NCBI RefSeq assembly: GCF_003315205.1
Contig: NZ_QNRR01000011.1
Location: 174,773 to 238,772, forward strand
Direction: 5' to 3'
Origin: Roseimicrobium gellanilyticum
GTDB taxonomy: Bacteria > Verrucomicrobiota > Verrucomicrobiia > Verrucomicrobiales > Verrucomicrobiaceae
Length of the DNA stretch: 64,000 bases
Below are positions 1 through 8,994 of this stretch, piece by piece (positions within the stretch are counted from its first letter, which is position 1; each line of letters starts with the position of its first letter). The notes under the pieces were generated by a model. It was not told the DNA's origin, did no database searches, and worked only from the letters and a program-made list of their open reading frames with translations. The position numbers and the translations under genes were made by a program.

Positions 1-1151
1 AGCGAAGAAAAGAAATCACCAAGATTGAGAAGGGGAAGATCGGTAAAATCAACACCCAGCTTGCCAAGCTTGATCTCGAGGAAAAGGAACTAAAGGCGGA
101 ATCAAGCCGGACAGAGGAACGCCTTGGGCACATCGCCCAGAAGCGAACCGCACTTCAATCCGAATATCAGAAGCTCGCCGCCGAGGCGCAAGCACTCCGG
201 AAACAGCAGCAGGAGAATGTTCTGACCTACAGGACTCCAGAGGGAACTGAGAAGAATCAGAATGTAGGTGATATCGTCAGTTACTACCGTCCAAATGCAT
301 TGGGATTCGGCGGAAAAATCGGCTGGTTCATTCACGGAATCTGGGACTTCATCTGGAGCGAGCCCCGCGAAGCAAACACGGAAGGCGGCATCTTTCCCGC
401 GATCTTCGGAACCTTCGTGATGACAATTCTAATGAGCGCCCTGGTCACCCCGCTTGGTGTTGTCGCTGCGATCTACCTGCGCGAATATGCCAAGCAAGGG
501 ATGCTCGTGCAGTGCGTCCGCATCTCGGTAAACAATCTGGCCGGAGTACCTTCTATCGTCTTCGGTGTCTTCGGTCTCGGCTTCTTCGTCTACTTCCTCG
601 GCGCATCAATTGACCAGCTTTTCTTCAGCAGTTCACTGCCAACCCCTACATTCGGGACTGGAGGTATCCTTTGGGCATCTTTCACTCTGGCGCTGCTTAC
701 GCTTCCCGTTGTGATCGTGGCAACCGAAGAGGCGCTTGTCGCCGTGCCTCGGGGCGTTCGCGAAGCCGGCCTCGCGTGTGGTGCATCGAAGTGGCAGATG
801 ATTCAGCGAGTCGTGCTTCCAAGTGCGCTTCCTGGGATCCTAACCGGCGTCATCCTCTCCATGGCAAGAGGAGCAGGCGAGGTAGCGCCCCTCATGCTGG
901 TCGGAGTGGTAAAACTCGCGCCGTCGCTACCGCTTGATCTGACCGCGCCATTCATTCATGCGGAGCGGAAGTTCATGCATCTGGGCTTTCACATCTACGA
1001 CTTGGGATTCCAGTCTCCGGATTCCGAAGCAGCCAAACCCATGGTTTTTGCCACCACGCTTTTGCTCATCACGCTCGTCGTTGTCATGAATGTCGCGGCC
1101 ATCCGTATCCGCACCAAACTGCGCAAAAAGTATGCAGCCAGCACCTTCTGA
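1..1151 (+). CDS. pstA: Phosphate ABC transporter permease PstA (5' partial)
   Basis: Inner-membrane permease subunit of the high-affinity phosphate importer PstSCAB. The frame is open from base 3 with no stop, so the start lies outside the window; the TTG at 300 is internal. The permease core runs from about base 390 and carries the typical PstA segments TPLGVVAAIYLREYA, NNLAGVPSIVFGVFG and the EAA-like loop near ALVAVPRGVREAGLACGAS, followed by the last membrane helices. The first ~75 visible residues are highly charged and rich in Lys, Glu, Gln and Leu in heptad-like spacing, predicting a coiled coil just before the core. Canonical PstA proteins are about 300 residues and lack this; in a standard topology it would sit in the loop after the first helix. 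It heads the pstB-pstB-phoU-pstS-phoB gene string. The family call is firm; the place of the coiled coil is inferred. Confidence 0.93.
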   Translation, partial: RRKEITKIEKGKIGKINTQLAKLDLEEKELKAESSRTEERLGHIAQKRTALQSEYQKLAAEAQALRKQQQENVLTYRTPEGTEKNQNVGDIVSYYRPNALGFGGKIGWFIHGIWDFIWSEPREANTEGGIFPAIFGTFVMTILMSALVTPLGVVAAIYLREYAKQGMLVQCVRISVNNLAGVPSIVFGVFGLGFFVYFLGASIDQLFFSSSLPTPTFGTGGILWASFTLALLTLPVVIVATEEALVAVPRGVREAGLACGASKWQMIQRVVLPSALPGILTGVILSMARGAGEVAPLMLVGVVKLAPSLPLDLTAPFIHAERKFMHLGFHIYDLGFQSPDSEAAKPMVFATTLLLITLVVVMNVAAIRIRTKLRKKYAASTF

Positions 1152-1349
1152 ACAATTGAACTTGAACGCTGCCATGTCGCCTGTTGGCCAAAATGGAGAC
1201 GATCTACACGCTTCTTCGCGATTTGGCGAAGCATGGGTTGAGTGGGTAGCCCTGCTGACCATGATTGTGATCGATTCGGTAGCAATCCTGATTTCCCATT
1301 TCACTGGGGGGCCCGGCCGGGCTGAAGAAACGCAGGGATCCTAAACAAC

Positions 1350-2186
1350 ATGGCTTCCCCTAATTCCAACACAAGCGTCGTGCAAAATTCGGAGCCTCCT
1401 ACGGCGACGTCATTAGTCGATGACTTTAGCAATCCCAAAATGGTCGAAGTCGATCATTTCAATTTCTACTATGGAGCAAAACAGGCAATCTTTGACGTTT
1501 GCCTGGACATCCCCGAGCGGCAGATTACGGCATTCATTGGCCCCAGTGGTTGCGGGAAGTCCACGCTACTTCGTAATCTGAACCGCCTCAACGACCTCAT
1601 CGATGGGGTTCGCCATGAAGGAGACATTCGCATCGACGGGACTAGTCTCTACGATCCCACCGTGGAAGTGATCAGCCTGCGAAAGCGCGTCGGCATGGTC
1701 TTCCAGAAATACAATCCGTTCCCCAAGACAATCTACGAGAATGTTGTGTTCAGTCTCCGAGTAGCCGGCAGGAACAAGAAATCCGAACTTGATGAGGTCG
1801 TGGAACGAAGCCTCCGGTCCGCTGCCCTCTGGGATGAAGTGAAGGACAGGCTACACGACAGTGCATACGGCCTCTCAGGCGGACAGCAGCAACGCCTTTG
1901 CATCGCACGTGCCATCGCCAACCGGCCGCAGATTCTTCTCATGGATGAACCTTGCGCCGCACTTGACCCCATCGCGACGCTCAAAATCGAAGAACTGATG
2001 CTGGACCTCAAAAAGGAATTCACCATCGCCATCGTCACCCACAACATGCAGCAAGCCAGCCGGTGTTCGGACCGCACGGCCTTCATGTTCATGGGAAGAC
2101 TCATAGAACACGGGGAGACAAAACAGATTTTCACGGAACCGAAGGAACAACAGACTGAGTCCTACATTTCCGGACGCTTCAGCTGA
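1350..2186 (+). CDS. pstB: Phosphate import ATP-binding protein PstB (copy 1)
   Basis: Cytoplasmic ATPase of the Pst phosphate importer, hydrolysing ATP to drive uptake through the permease pair. The 278-residue protein has Walker [10 protein letters not shown] at residues 64-72, a Q-loop Gln at 119, the ABC signature LSGGQQQR from 175 and Walker B ILLMDEP at 195-201, followed by the PstB-typical ALDPIAT. The switch His lies in IVTHNMQQA. The first ~30 residues form a non-conserved, probably disordered extension. It starts 198 bp after pstA and ends 5 bp before a second pstB, so the two are almost certainly co-transcribed. Full length for the family, with no missing motif. Confidence 0.96.
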   Translation: MASPNSNTSVVQNSEPPTATSLVDDFSNPKMVEVDHFNFYYGAKQAIFDVCLDIPERQITAFIGPSGCGKSTLLRNLNRLNDLIDGVRHEGDIRIDGTSLYDPTVEVISLRKRVGMVFQKYNPFPKTIYENVVFSLRVAGRNKKSELDEVVERSLRSAALWDEVKDRLHDSAYGLSGGQQQRLCIARAIANRPQILLMDEPCAALDPIATLKIEELMLDLKKEFTIAIVTHNMQQASRCSDRTAFMFMGRLIEHGETKQIFTEPKEQQTESYISGRFS

Positions 2187-2191
2187 ACCAC

Positions 2192-3031
2192 ATGGAAACC
2201 CAACTGCCATCCACAATTCCGGTGCTCCCTGAACCAATCCTGCAGCCTGGAACCCAACCTCCTGAGGCGGTTTCCGAGGCGAAGATCCGATTTGAGCATG
2301 TGGATTTCTGCTACGGCTCAAAGCAGGCGCTTTGGGATATCCATCTGGACATCCCTCCCCAGCAGGTGACTGCCTTCATCGGTCCCTCTGGCTGCGGCAA
2401 ATCCACAGTCCTCAGGTGCCTGAACCGCATGAATGACATGGTGCCCGGAGCAAGGGTTACCAGCGGCAAAATAGAGATCGATGGTGAAGATATTAACCTG
2501 GCTACCCAGGATGTTACCGATCTCAGGAAGCGCGTCGGAATGGTATTTCAAAAATCCAACCCTTTCCCAGACTCAATTTACGGCAATGTCAGTTACGGCC
2601 TCCGCATCGCGGGCGTGAAGGACCGAAAGATTCTGGACGAGGCAGTGGAAGCGAGCCTCCGCGGAGCTGCCCTCTGGGATGAGGTAAAAGACCGTCTCCA
2701 GACGAGCGCCTTCGGGCTTTCGGGAGGTCAGCAGCAAAGGCTCTGCATTGCCAGGGCCATCGCTGTCCGTCCCGAGATCATCCTGATGGACGAACCATGC
2801 AGTGCACTTGATCCGATTGCGACGAGCAAAGTCGAGGATCTCATCACAAAACTGAAGGAGGAATTCACTATCGTGATGGTCACGCACAATATGGAACAGG
2901 CGAGACGATGTGCGGACAGGACCGCATTCTTTTACGTCGGCAAGCTCGTTGAGTTCGACGACACCATGACTCTATTCCAGAACCCGGCGCAGAAACTTAC
3001 CCGGGACTACATCATGGGAAGATTCAGCTGA
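2192..3031 (+). CDS. pstB: Phosphate import ATP-binding protein PstB (copy 2)
   Basis: A second complete PstB paralogue of 279 residues. Walker [10 protein letters not shown] lies at 64-72, the signature LSGGQQQR starts at 176 and Walker B IILMDEP lies at 196-202, with [10 protein letters not shown] after it and the switch His in MVTHNMEQA. It is clearly related to the preceding gene over the whole ATPase core but diverges in the N-terminal ~35 residues and in the helical domain, so it is an old duplication rather than a recent one. Only 5 bp separate the two genes. ABC importers need two nucleotide-binding domains, so the pair could form a heterodimer or serve alternative permeases; the sequence cannot decide. 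Confidence 0.96.
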   Translation: METQLPSTIPVLPEPILQPGTQPPEAVSEAKIRFEHVDFCYGSKQALWDIHLDIPPQQVTAFIGPSGCGKSTVLRCLNRMNDMVPGARVTSGKIEIDGEDINLATQDVTDLRKRVGMVFQKSNPFPDSIYGNVSYGLRIAGVKDRKILDEAVEASLRGAALWDEVKDRLQTSAFGLSGGQQQRLCIARAIAVRPEIILMDEPCSALDPIATSKVEDLITKLKEEFTIVMVTHNMEQARRCADRTAFFYVGKLVEFDDTMTLFQNPAQKLTRDYIMGRFS

Positions 3032-3060
3032 AGGCAATTCAACCAACTTACTGACACGTG

Positions 3061-3750
3061 ATGCCTGAGCATACGGGGCCGCACATCCTGAGCCGCTTCG
3101 ATCACGATCTTGAATCCTTGAGGAGGAAGATCGACGAAATGTTCTCACTGGTCCTCAAGGGACTTACCAATGTTGAGTCATGCCTTCTCGATAAGGATGT
3201 AGAGAGGTGCAACATGACCATCGCAGATGATGAAGAAGTTGATGGTTTTGAGCGCTGCATCAGTGTTGAGGCGACCGGTCTCATCATGCGCTTCCAACCG
3301 GTGGCCGTTGACCTCCGCATTGTGATCGCGACCATTAAGGTCAGTGGTAATCTAGAGCGAGTCGGCGACAATCTCGTTGGCATCGCAAGACGGGCAAAAA
3401 AGCTGCTTGCCACACGGAGCATTCCTGAGATGGAGCCACTCAAAATCATCCTCGTTGAAACACGAACATTTCTTGAGCATGTCGTGTGCGCATTTCTTAA
3501 CCGGAATCCACCGTCACTCAACTGGATGGAGTCAGCGTACACAGCGCTAATCACCCGGACGCACACCTATTCCGAGTTCGTAACCAACAGGATCTCGTAC
3601 GAACTGGACCAGGGAGTGTCGTCGTGCATTGATCTCATTCACATCGCAAAGCATCTCGAACAGCTTGCAAGCATCGGGCGGGGAATTGGCCTGGACACTC
3701 ACTTTGCCATGCATCCGGATGCTGCTCTAAAGACCAGCGGAGACGCCTAA
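3061..3750 (+). CDS. phoU: Phosphate signalling/transport regulator PhoU
   Basis: PhoU-family all-helical protein that in characterised bacteria connects the Pst transporter to the PhoR/PhoB system and restrains uptake. The 229-residue length, the early HILSRFDHDLESLRRKID segment and the two repeated three-helix units containing the acidic/Arg metal-site motif (for example NLERVGDNLVGIARRA, and the more degenerate KHLEQLASIGRGIG in the second half) fit the family. The second repeat has lost the usual E-R-x-x-D-x-x pattern, so only the first metal cluster looks complete. GTG at 3058 and ATG at 3061 are adjacent; I chose the ATG. It lies 27-30 bp after pstB copy 2, in the same operon. Confidence 0.93.
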   Translation: MPEHTGPHILSRFDHDLESLRRKIDEMFSLVLKGLTNVESCLLDKDVERCNMTIADDEEVDGFERCISVEATGLIMRFQPVAVDLRIVIATIKVSGNLERVGDNLVGIARRAKKLLATRSIPEMEPLKIILVETRTFLEHVVCAFLNRNPPSLNWMESAYTALITRTHTYSEFVTNRISYELDQGVSSCIDLIHIAKHLEQLASIGRGIGLDTHFAMHPDAALKTSGDA

Positions 3751-3776
3751 ATCCAAAGTGACGCAGTTGTCACACT

Positions 3777-3792
3777 ATACGGGTATCCGTAT
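3777..3792. promoter_or_regulatory. Short inverted repeat before the pstS gene
   Basis: ATACGG and CCGTAT flank a 4-bp spacer (GTAT) in the 83-bp gap between phoU and the pstS ATG. It could be an operator or an mRNA processing hairpin. There is no clear Pho box and no U-run, so its role is open. Confidence 0.3.
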
Positions 3793-3833
3793 GCAGAAGC
3801 TTCTCTAGTGTGGTGAATTCCCTCAGCACGGTC

Positions 3834-4799
3834 ATGAAAAGCACCTCCTCTTTTTCAGCTTTGTTCGCGGTTGCGGCATTTCAATGCGCTTCCGCTGCGC
3901 CTGCAGTTGTCGACACTTCACTTCCTACTTACAAACCAGCGGTCAGTCTCTCCGGTAGCCTCAGATCCATTGGGTCAGACACTCTGGACAAGCTGATGCA
4001 TGCTTGGTCTGCGAAGTTCACCGAATTCCATCCTGGAATTCGGTTTAACTTGGAAGGCAAAGGTTCCGCCACAGCGCCTCCAGCTCTCACCGAAGGCGAT
4101 GCTCAATTCGCTCCGATGAGCCGCGAAATGTGGAAGAGCGAGGCAGAAGCCTTCGAAAAAAAGCACGGCTATAAGCCCGTCGCCATTCCCGTGGCAATTG
4201 ACGCGCTCGCTGTGTTCGTCCACAAGGACAATCCCATCAAGGGGCTGACCCTGAAGCAACTCGATGGCATCTTTTCCACCGAACGCAAACGGGGAGGCGC
4301 CAACATCACCAACTGGGACCAACTGGGTGTAGCCCACCAATGGCAAGGCAGGAAGATTGTGGTCTATGGAAGAAACACGATTTCAGGTACCCATGGTTTC
4401 TTCAGCGAGCACGCGCTCTTAAGGGGCACGCTCAAAGGCACCGTTAAACAGCAATCGGGTTCGCAAGAAGTGGTCTCTCATGTTGCTGGCGACCTCTTCG
4501 GAATCGGCTACTCCGGCATCGGCTACACGACATCAGGAGTCAAAGCCCTGCCTCTCGGAGAAAAGGAAGGCCACCTATGGAAGCCCACCCAGCAAAATTG
4601 TATGTTGGGCAACTACCCCCTCACGCGCCATCTATTCATCTACGTGAACAAGAAGCCGGGTCAGCAGGTGGATGCGGCTACCTTTGAGTTTCTCAAGTTT
4701 GCACTTTCCAAAGACGGCCAGGACATTGTGTCGGAGACTGGCTTCTTCCCTTTAGGGAAAGCCGGCGTCGAGCTTGGTCTCAACGCCCTGACAAAGTGA
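3834..4799 (+). CDS. pstS: Periplasmic phosphate-binding protein, PstS family
   Basis: Secreted solute-binding protein that delivers phosphate to the PstCAB permease. From the ATG at 3834 the protein is 321 residues and opens with a typical signal peptide (Lys, then a hydrophobic stretch, cleavage near ASA-A at about residue 21). A GTG at 3810 would add nine residues before the signal peptide and is less likely. The phosphate-binding fold shows in SIGSDTLDKLMHAWSAKF, GKGSATAPPALTEGDAQFAPMSR and YGRNTISGTHGFF, which align with the anion-contacting loops of PBP-like/PstS-type proteins. Unusually for pst operons, which normally begin with pstS, it sits between phoU and the phoB-like gene. A second, dedicated pstS may exist upstream of the window. 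Confidence 0.9.
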   Translation: MKSTSSFSALFAVAAFQCASAAPAVVDTSLPTYKPAVSLSGSLRSIGSDTLDKLMHAWSAKFTEFHPGIRFNLEGKGSATAPPALTEGDAQFAPMSREMWKSEAEAFEKKHGYKPVAIPVAIDALAVFVHKDNPIKGLTLKQLDGIFSTERKRGGANITNWDQLGVAHQWQGRKIVVYGRNTISGTHGFFSEHALLRGTLKGTVKQQSGSQEVVSHVAGDLFGIGYSGIGYTTSGVKALPLGEKEGHLWKPTQQNCMLGNYPLTRHLFIYVNKKPGQQVDAATFEFLKFALSKDGQDIVSETGFFPLGKAGVELGLNALTK

Positions 4800-4883
4800 G
4801 AGACGATATGCATCAGGGTCTTTTGGAGCAGGACTGATTGTCGGCAGGGCATCTCAAGCTGCTGGCCTGGAACTGCGTAAGTT

Positions 4884-5594
4884 ATGGACGGTACATACCT
4901 AATCCTCGTAGCGGATGACAACGACGATCTCCGGCAACTGGTAGCCTCAAATCTTCGCAGATCCGGGTTCGAGACTGTTGAAGCTCGTAACGGGCTCGAA
5001 ACCCTGCACATGGTTCGCTATCACCGACCAGATGCAGTTCTGCTCGATATCATGATGCCGGGGAGGGATGGCTTGCAGGTCTGCGAAGAGCTCCGCAGCG
5101 ATGAAGACACAAAGCAGATTCCGATTATGATGCTCACCGCCAAGGGGGAGGTGGAGGACCGTATCATCGGCCTGGAAGCAGGAGCGGACGATTACCTCAG
5201 TAAGCCTTTCATACTCAAAGAGCTTATCCTCCGCGTGCAGGTCATGCTTCGGAGAAGTTCAGCGACTGGACGTGTACCGGAACTCAAGATCGGACCGTTT
5301 CAATTTGACGTGATAGGAACCAAGCTGACCCTGGATGGCCAGGTGACAGATCTGCCGCTGCTCGAGTTCAAACTCCTTCACTTACTCGCAGCAAGAAGTG
5401 GAAGAGTGGTAGAACGCGGAATCATTTTGCAAGAGGTGTGGGGTCTGGACCCAAGAACGGTGACCCGCACCATCGACACGCACGCAAGACGCGCTCGTGG
5501 AAAACTTGGCGAACATTCGGCCTGGGTTCAAACGGTCCGAGGGATAGGTTTCATTTTCAAAGAGCCTGAAGCGCTCGTGGCGGAAGTTCGGTAA
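4884..5594 (+). CDS. phoB: PhoB-like response regulator (OmpR family)
   Basis: Two-domain transcription factor of 236 residues: receiver domain at about 5-120 and a winged-helix DNA-binding domain at about 135-230. The receiver has the acidic pair DD at 11-12, phosphoacceptor Asp55 in VLLDIMMPG, Thr in MMLTAKGE and Lys in LSKPF. The C-terminal part shows the OmpR pattern LLEFKLLHLLAARSGRVVER, then RTIDTHARRARGKLG and the terminal RGIGFIF wing. Its position after pst-phoU makes it the likely phosphate-starvation regulator, analogous to PhoB. No PhoR-type histidine kinase is encoded nearby in this window, so the partner is elsewhere or upstream. Gap from pstS is 84 bp. Confidence 0.9.
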   Translation: MDGTYLILVADDNDDLRQLVASNLRRSGFETVEARNGLETLHMVRYHRPDAVLLDIMMPGRDGLQVCEELRSDEDTKQIPIMMLTAKGEVEDRIIGLEAGADDYLSKPFILKELILRVQVMLRRSSATGRVPELKIGPFQFDVIGTKLTLDGQVTDLPLLEFKLLHLLAARSGRVVERGIILQEVWGLDPRTVTRTIDTHARRARGKLGEHSAWVQTVRGIGFIFKEPEALVAEVR

Positions 5595-5672
5595 TCTTTG
5601 CTGGGCGGACTTTAGTCGGGCCTCTCAGCAATCGTAAGAAGTCAGTGAAGTACATGCAAGAGTGTTATGAGC

Positions 5673-5708
5673 AGCCTTGCCCGGGTGGGCAAGGCTGACT
5701 CATTTTCA
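5673..5708 (+). terminator. Rho-independent terminator after the pho operon
   Basis: Perfect 10-bp stem AGCCTTGCCC / GGGCAAGGCT with loop GGGT, followed by a short T-rich stretch (CATTTTC). It lies 78 bp after the phoB stop and would end the pst-pho transcript. Confidence 0.75.
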
Positions 5709-5772
5709 GGAAGCTCTGTAGAAATGCGGGCGCGAACAAGACGCTAAAGCGTAGTTAGTAGCAACCCACTGG

Positions 5773-7002
5773 ATGAATTCTGATACGCTTCAAGACGCCA
5801 CAGCTTCTGCCCGTCCTCCTTGGGCACTCGCTTGGCGAATTGCTGCCGGGCAGATCCTTTCCTGGGGCATTCTCTATTACTTCTTCTCGGTAGTTGCTGG
5901 ACCGATGCAAGCTGCCACCAGCTGGACCCGCGAGTTCATCAATGGTGGTCTTTCGCTGGGGCTCCTCACCTGGGGGATCTGTGCCATCCCGGCAGGCGCA
6001 TGGCTACAGCGCCATGGTGGACGCCTTCTTATGTCCGTCGGCTCACTTGTGGGAGGGCTTGCGCTCATGCTGATGGGAACGTGCATCCATCCGGCAGCCT
6101 ACTTGCTCAGTTGGATCGCCCTTGGTATGTCAATGGCAGCCCTTCTTTACGAACCGGCCTTCGCGGTCGTCACGACAGAGTTCGGACCGCACTACCGTAA
6201 TGGCATTACGCTCATCACGCTTGTTGCCGGTCTTGCCAGCACGGTCTTCATCCCTCTCGGGGCTTGGCTAGTCGCAAACTTTACGTGGGAAAAGGCTCTG
6301 CTCGCGCTTGGTTCCGTACAGATCCTTCTCGGTGTGCCGCTGCATGCACTCGGACTTCCTGCCTCTCGGCACGAGAACTCCCCATCTCTCAAAACTTCCA
6401 TTCACCATCGAATCATGAGTTGGGGAAGAAGTCTCTACAGTGAAGCCGGCAACAGAACATTCGCCGGACTTGCGATCTGGGTTGCGGCTCACACGGCCGC
6501 ATTCTCAGGAATGACCTTCCTGTTGATCCCGATGTTCCAGCATGAAGCTGTCGACATGGGAGCACTACTTTTTGCCATCGCACTCATCGGGCCCATGCAG
6601 GTGACCGGGAGATTACTTCTGGTAAGATTCGGAAGTCACTCACCTTCGCGCACCATAGGATTCTGGGCGATGGGTGCGATCGTTGCCGCAATCTTGCTCC
6701 TGGCTGCATTCCCACACTCCCGCTGGACCCTAGCCACCTACGCCATCCTATACGGTGCCGGCAATGGCGTGATGACGATACTGAAGGGGACCGCGGTCGC
6801 GGAATATTTCGGCCGGGCGCGCTACGCCGAACTGAATGGACTGCTGTCGGCTCCCGCCGTTCTCTCGAAGGCGGCCGCGCCGGTTCTGCTTGCAGGTATC
6901 TGGACGCATTCAGGCAAAACCGAAGTTGTCTTGGGCACCGTAGTCATCGTTCTGTTTGCAGGTATCGGGGGGCTTCTACTCGTTTCCCCGGTTCGCCAGT
7001 GA
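5773..7002 (+). CDS. Major facilitator superfamily transporter
   Basis: A 409-residue integral inner-membrane protein with about 12 hydrophobic helices in two six-helix halves separated by a charged, less hydrophobic loop near residues 195-225. The N-terminal half carries an MFS loop 2-3-like segment (GAWLQRHGGRLLMSVGSLVGG), corresponding to the G-x-x-x-D-R-x-G-R motif A in degenerate form. The substrate cannot be read from sequence; the closest recognisable types are putative efflux or monocarboxylate-type MFS proteins. It is a single-gene unit between the pho terminator and tRNA-Thr. The ATG at 5773 gives a short polar N-terminus before helix 1. Confidence 0.85.
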   Translation: MNSDTLQDATASARPPWALAWRIAAGQILSWGILYYFFSVVAGPMQAATSWTREFINGGLSLGLLTWGICAIPAGAWLQRHGGRLLMSVGSLVGGLALMLMGTCIHPAAYLLSWIALGMSMAALLYEPAFAVVTTEFGPHYRNGITLITLVAGLASTVFIPLGAWLVANFTWEKALLALGSVQILLGVPLHALGLPASRHENSPSLKTSIHHRIMSWGRSLYSEAGNRTFAGLAIWVAAHTAAFSGMTFLLIPMFQHEAVDMGALLFAIALIGPMQVTGRLLLVRFGSHSPSRTIGFWAMGAIVAAILLLAAFPHSRWTLATYAILYGAGNGVMTILKGTAVAEYFGRARYAELNGLLSAPAVLSKAAAPVLLAGIWTHSGKTEVVLGTVVIVLFAGIGGLLLVSPVRQ

Positions 7003-7364
7003 ACGCATGCGGACTGCCACCTTTGGTATGTAACGTTGAAGCCTGGCGAAGCTACGACCTTGCTGCCGCGACGATCATAAAGCCGCATAGCCGCAATCGA
7101 GAAGTCCCCTAGCCGTTCCTGTACCCTTGCAATATGGGTCCAATGGTCGAGTCTATTTGTGGCTGCAGGTAGCACTCGAAGTCGGTGGTGCCGGTGACTG
7201 TCTGAAGGACAATTGAGGCGACAGTCAACGCTGGTCGGTTGACCACGCTGTGCCACCTCGCACAACGCCATTGACTACTAATCGCACGTCAAAAGTGTCC
7301 AAATTGTGTCCAACACATGCGATCCATATTCCCCTCATGGACGCCATAACGTGCTCATTCTGAA
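7003..7364. other. Gene-free stretch between the MFS gene and tRNA-Thr
   Basis: About 360 bp without a credible reading frame on either strand. It would contain the 3' processing and termination region of the tRNA (minus strand). I see no strong hairpin with a T-run, no repeat and no gene fragment. Confidence 0.5.
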
Positions 7365-7440
7365 TGGAGCCAGTTGTCGGACTCGAACCGACGACCTGCT
7401 GATTACAAATCAGCTGCTCTACCAACTGAGCTAAACTGGC
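7365..7440 (-). tRNA. tRNA-Thr (anticodon UGU)
   Basis: Reading the minus strand gives a full cloverleaf: acceptor GCCAGTT pairing with AACTGGC, D-arm GCTC...GAGC, anticodon stem GCTGA/TCAGC with loop TTTGTAA (anticodon TGT), T-arm GTCGG/CCGAC with loop TTCGAGT, discriminator T and an encoded CCA end. No intron. It marks the edge of the accessory island. The island lies on its 5' side, not on the 3' side where integrases usually recombine. Confidence 0.97.
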
Positions 7441-7970
7441 AAGACTCTTATTTTCAACGGGTCACATCTGTAAAAAATTCGACCCGGTTTACCTTCCTAT
7501 ACTTGGTTTCTATACTCGGTCAATTGCAAATGAGCAAACGTCCGTCCAGAAGAAAGCTTCCGTGCCAGCCCTGATTTGGTACATTCCGTCGGGCGTTCAC
7601 TGTCCGTGCCGGAGAAAGCCGCAAGTTGTCTTACGAGTCGCTCAAGGCGACCGCGTTCTCAGTGACGAAGCGGCGCAACAGTGACCCAACCTCCTGTTTG
7701 CTGCCATCTCCGGAATACGCTGCACGAGGAGACTGCAAAAGCGCGCAATACGTCCTCACAGATCAACAAAAGGCTCTGGGCGCAATTTTCAAGCCGATGG
7801 AAACGGAGTTCGACCTGTCTCAGAGACTGGGCTTTCCTTCAGTTGTCACATCGCAAAACTCAATGTGACATCGGCTCTCATCTCCCCTCCCCATTTCAGC
7901 CGGTGTCATTGTTTTGAAATTGACACGAACATTCTCATTCGACATCATATGGTACAATTTCTCCATATCC
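7441..7970. other. Gene-free stretch at the left edge of the island
   Basis: Some 530 bp between tRNA-Thr and the first protease gene. Small open frames here start with TTG, have no recognisable family and no suitable context. The region should hold the tRNA promoter (minus strand, next to 7440) and the promoter of the plus-strand protease operon near 7920. No integrase remnant or direct repeat was recognised. Confidence 0.5.
7920..7948 (+). promoter_or_regulatory. Possible sigma70-type promoter for the protease/NTPase genes
   Basis: A perfect -35 hexamer TTGACA at 7920-7925 is followed after 17 bp by CATCAT (4 of 6 matches to TATAAT) at 7943-7948, 23 bp before the ATG at 7971. The better-looking TACAAT at 7953 is too far away to pair with it. 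Tentative. Confidence 0.3.
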
Positions 7971-8912
7971 ATGCCTACTATTACCATTCCAACGGGGGCA
8001 CACACTCCAATCACAAATATTGTGGCGAGTGAATCGGTTATCGAAAAACAACAGATTTCCCATGGGTCTGTCGGGACGGGAGAAGTGCTTGAGCTTGTCG
8101 ATGGTACGGCTTCTGAAGTCCTCCCCACACCGGAGGTTGCGTTTGAGTCGTCGGAGGTAGTTCAATGGACGGCACCCAGCCTTGAAAACCTTTCCGACAT
8201 CGGTGTTGCTTCCTTTGGCACACCGCCCGCTTTTGAGGCCGTACTGGGCACCGATGAGCGAGTACGCATTGCGGACACCACAGTATATCCGTGGCGGACA
8301 ATTGCGTCACTGCTGATTACCGCCGCAGACAATTCACAATGGATAGGCACAGCCTGGTTCATCAGTCCACGCACCCTCGTGACAGCAGGCCATTGCGTAT
8401 TTATCAAGCACAGTGGCGTTGTGGGACGCGACGGCTGGGTCAAGAAGATTCAGGTCATGCCCGGCCGCAATGCAGATATCCTCCCATTCGGCGGCATCAC
8501 GGCAACCGAGTTCTGGTCAGTAAAAGGCTGGGGGGAGGATGGCTCCGAAAACTATGATTACGGAGCCATCGTCTTACCGGCCGCCTTCCCGCAAGAGCTG
8601 GGATTCTTCGGTTACGGCGTGTTTACGGACGAGGACTTGCTCGCTTCCGTCGCCAATGTCGGTGGCTATCCTGGTGACAAGCCAAAGGGCACACTTTGGT
8701 ACGACAAGCGGGAGATAGGAAGCGTGAAACCGGACAAGGTCTTTTATGCCGCCGATACGGCGGGAGGACAGAGCGGGACTGCGGCCTACATCGTTCGCAA
8801 TGGTGAAAGGGTGGCGGTGGGCATCCATGCCTATGGTGGCCAGACGTCAAACTCGGGCACCCGCATCTCCTCACAAGTGTTCGCTAATCTTGAAAGTTGG
8901 AAGCGGGACTAA
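7971..8912 (+). CDS. Trypsin-like (S1/V8-type) serine endopeptidase
   Basis: A 313-residue protein with a chymotrypsin-fold protease domain in its C-terminal two thirds. The full triad is visible: His141 in TLVTAGHC, Asp196 in NYDYGAIVL and Ser268 in AGGQSGTAA, the arrangement of V8/glutamyl-endopeptidase-like enzymes. The N-terminal ~90 residues are low in recognisable motifs and could be a propeptide or interaction region. No signal peptide is evident from the ATG at 7971; an upstream TTG at 7914 would add 19 residues and also gives no convincing secretion signal. An intracellular role is therefore possible, which fits its place as first gene of a plus-strand row of protease, PLD and NTPase genes. 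The target is unknown. Confidence 0.85.
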   Translation: MPTITIPTGAHTPITNIVASESVIEKQQISHGSVGTGEVLELVDGTASEVLPTPEVAFESSEVVQWTAPSLENLSDIGVASFGTPPAFEAVLGTDERVRIADTTVYPWRTIASLLITAADNSQWIGTAWFISPRTLVTAGHCVFIKHSGVVGRDGWVKKIQVMPGRNADILPFGGITATEFWSVKGWGEDGSENYDYGAIVLPAAFPQELGFFGYGVFTDEDLLASVANVGGYPGDKPKGTLWYDKREIGSVKPDKVFYAADTAGGQSGTAAYIVRNGERVAVGIHAYGGQTSNSGTRISSQVFANLESWKRD

Positions 8913-8994
8913 CGACGAGACGCAGATCCCTGGATTGTCACATGTCGACATGGTTTGCTGCGGTGCCGCCATCCTCTGAGAACGCATTGCCAAC

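Noticed and set aside
7626..7868. Small open frame (80 codons, TTG start) before the first protease gene
   Set aside because: No recognisable family, rare start codon, no ribosome-binding context; overlaps another small frame of equal quality.
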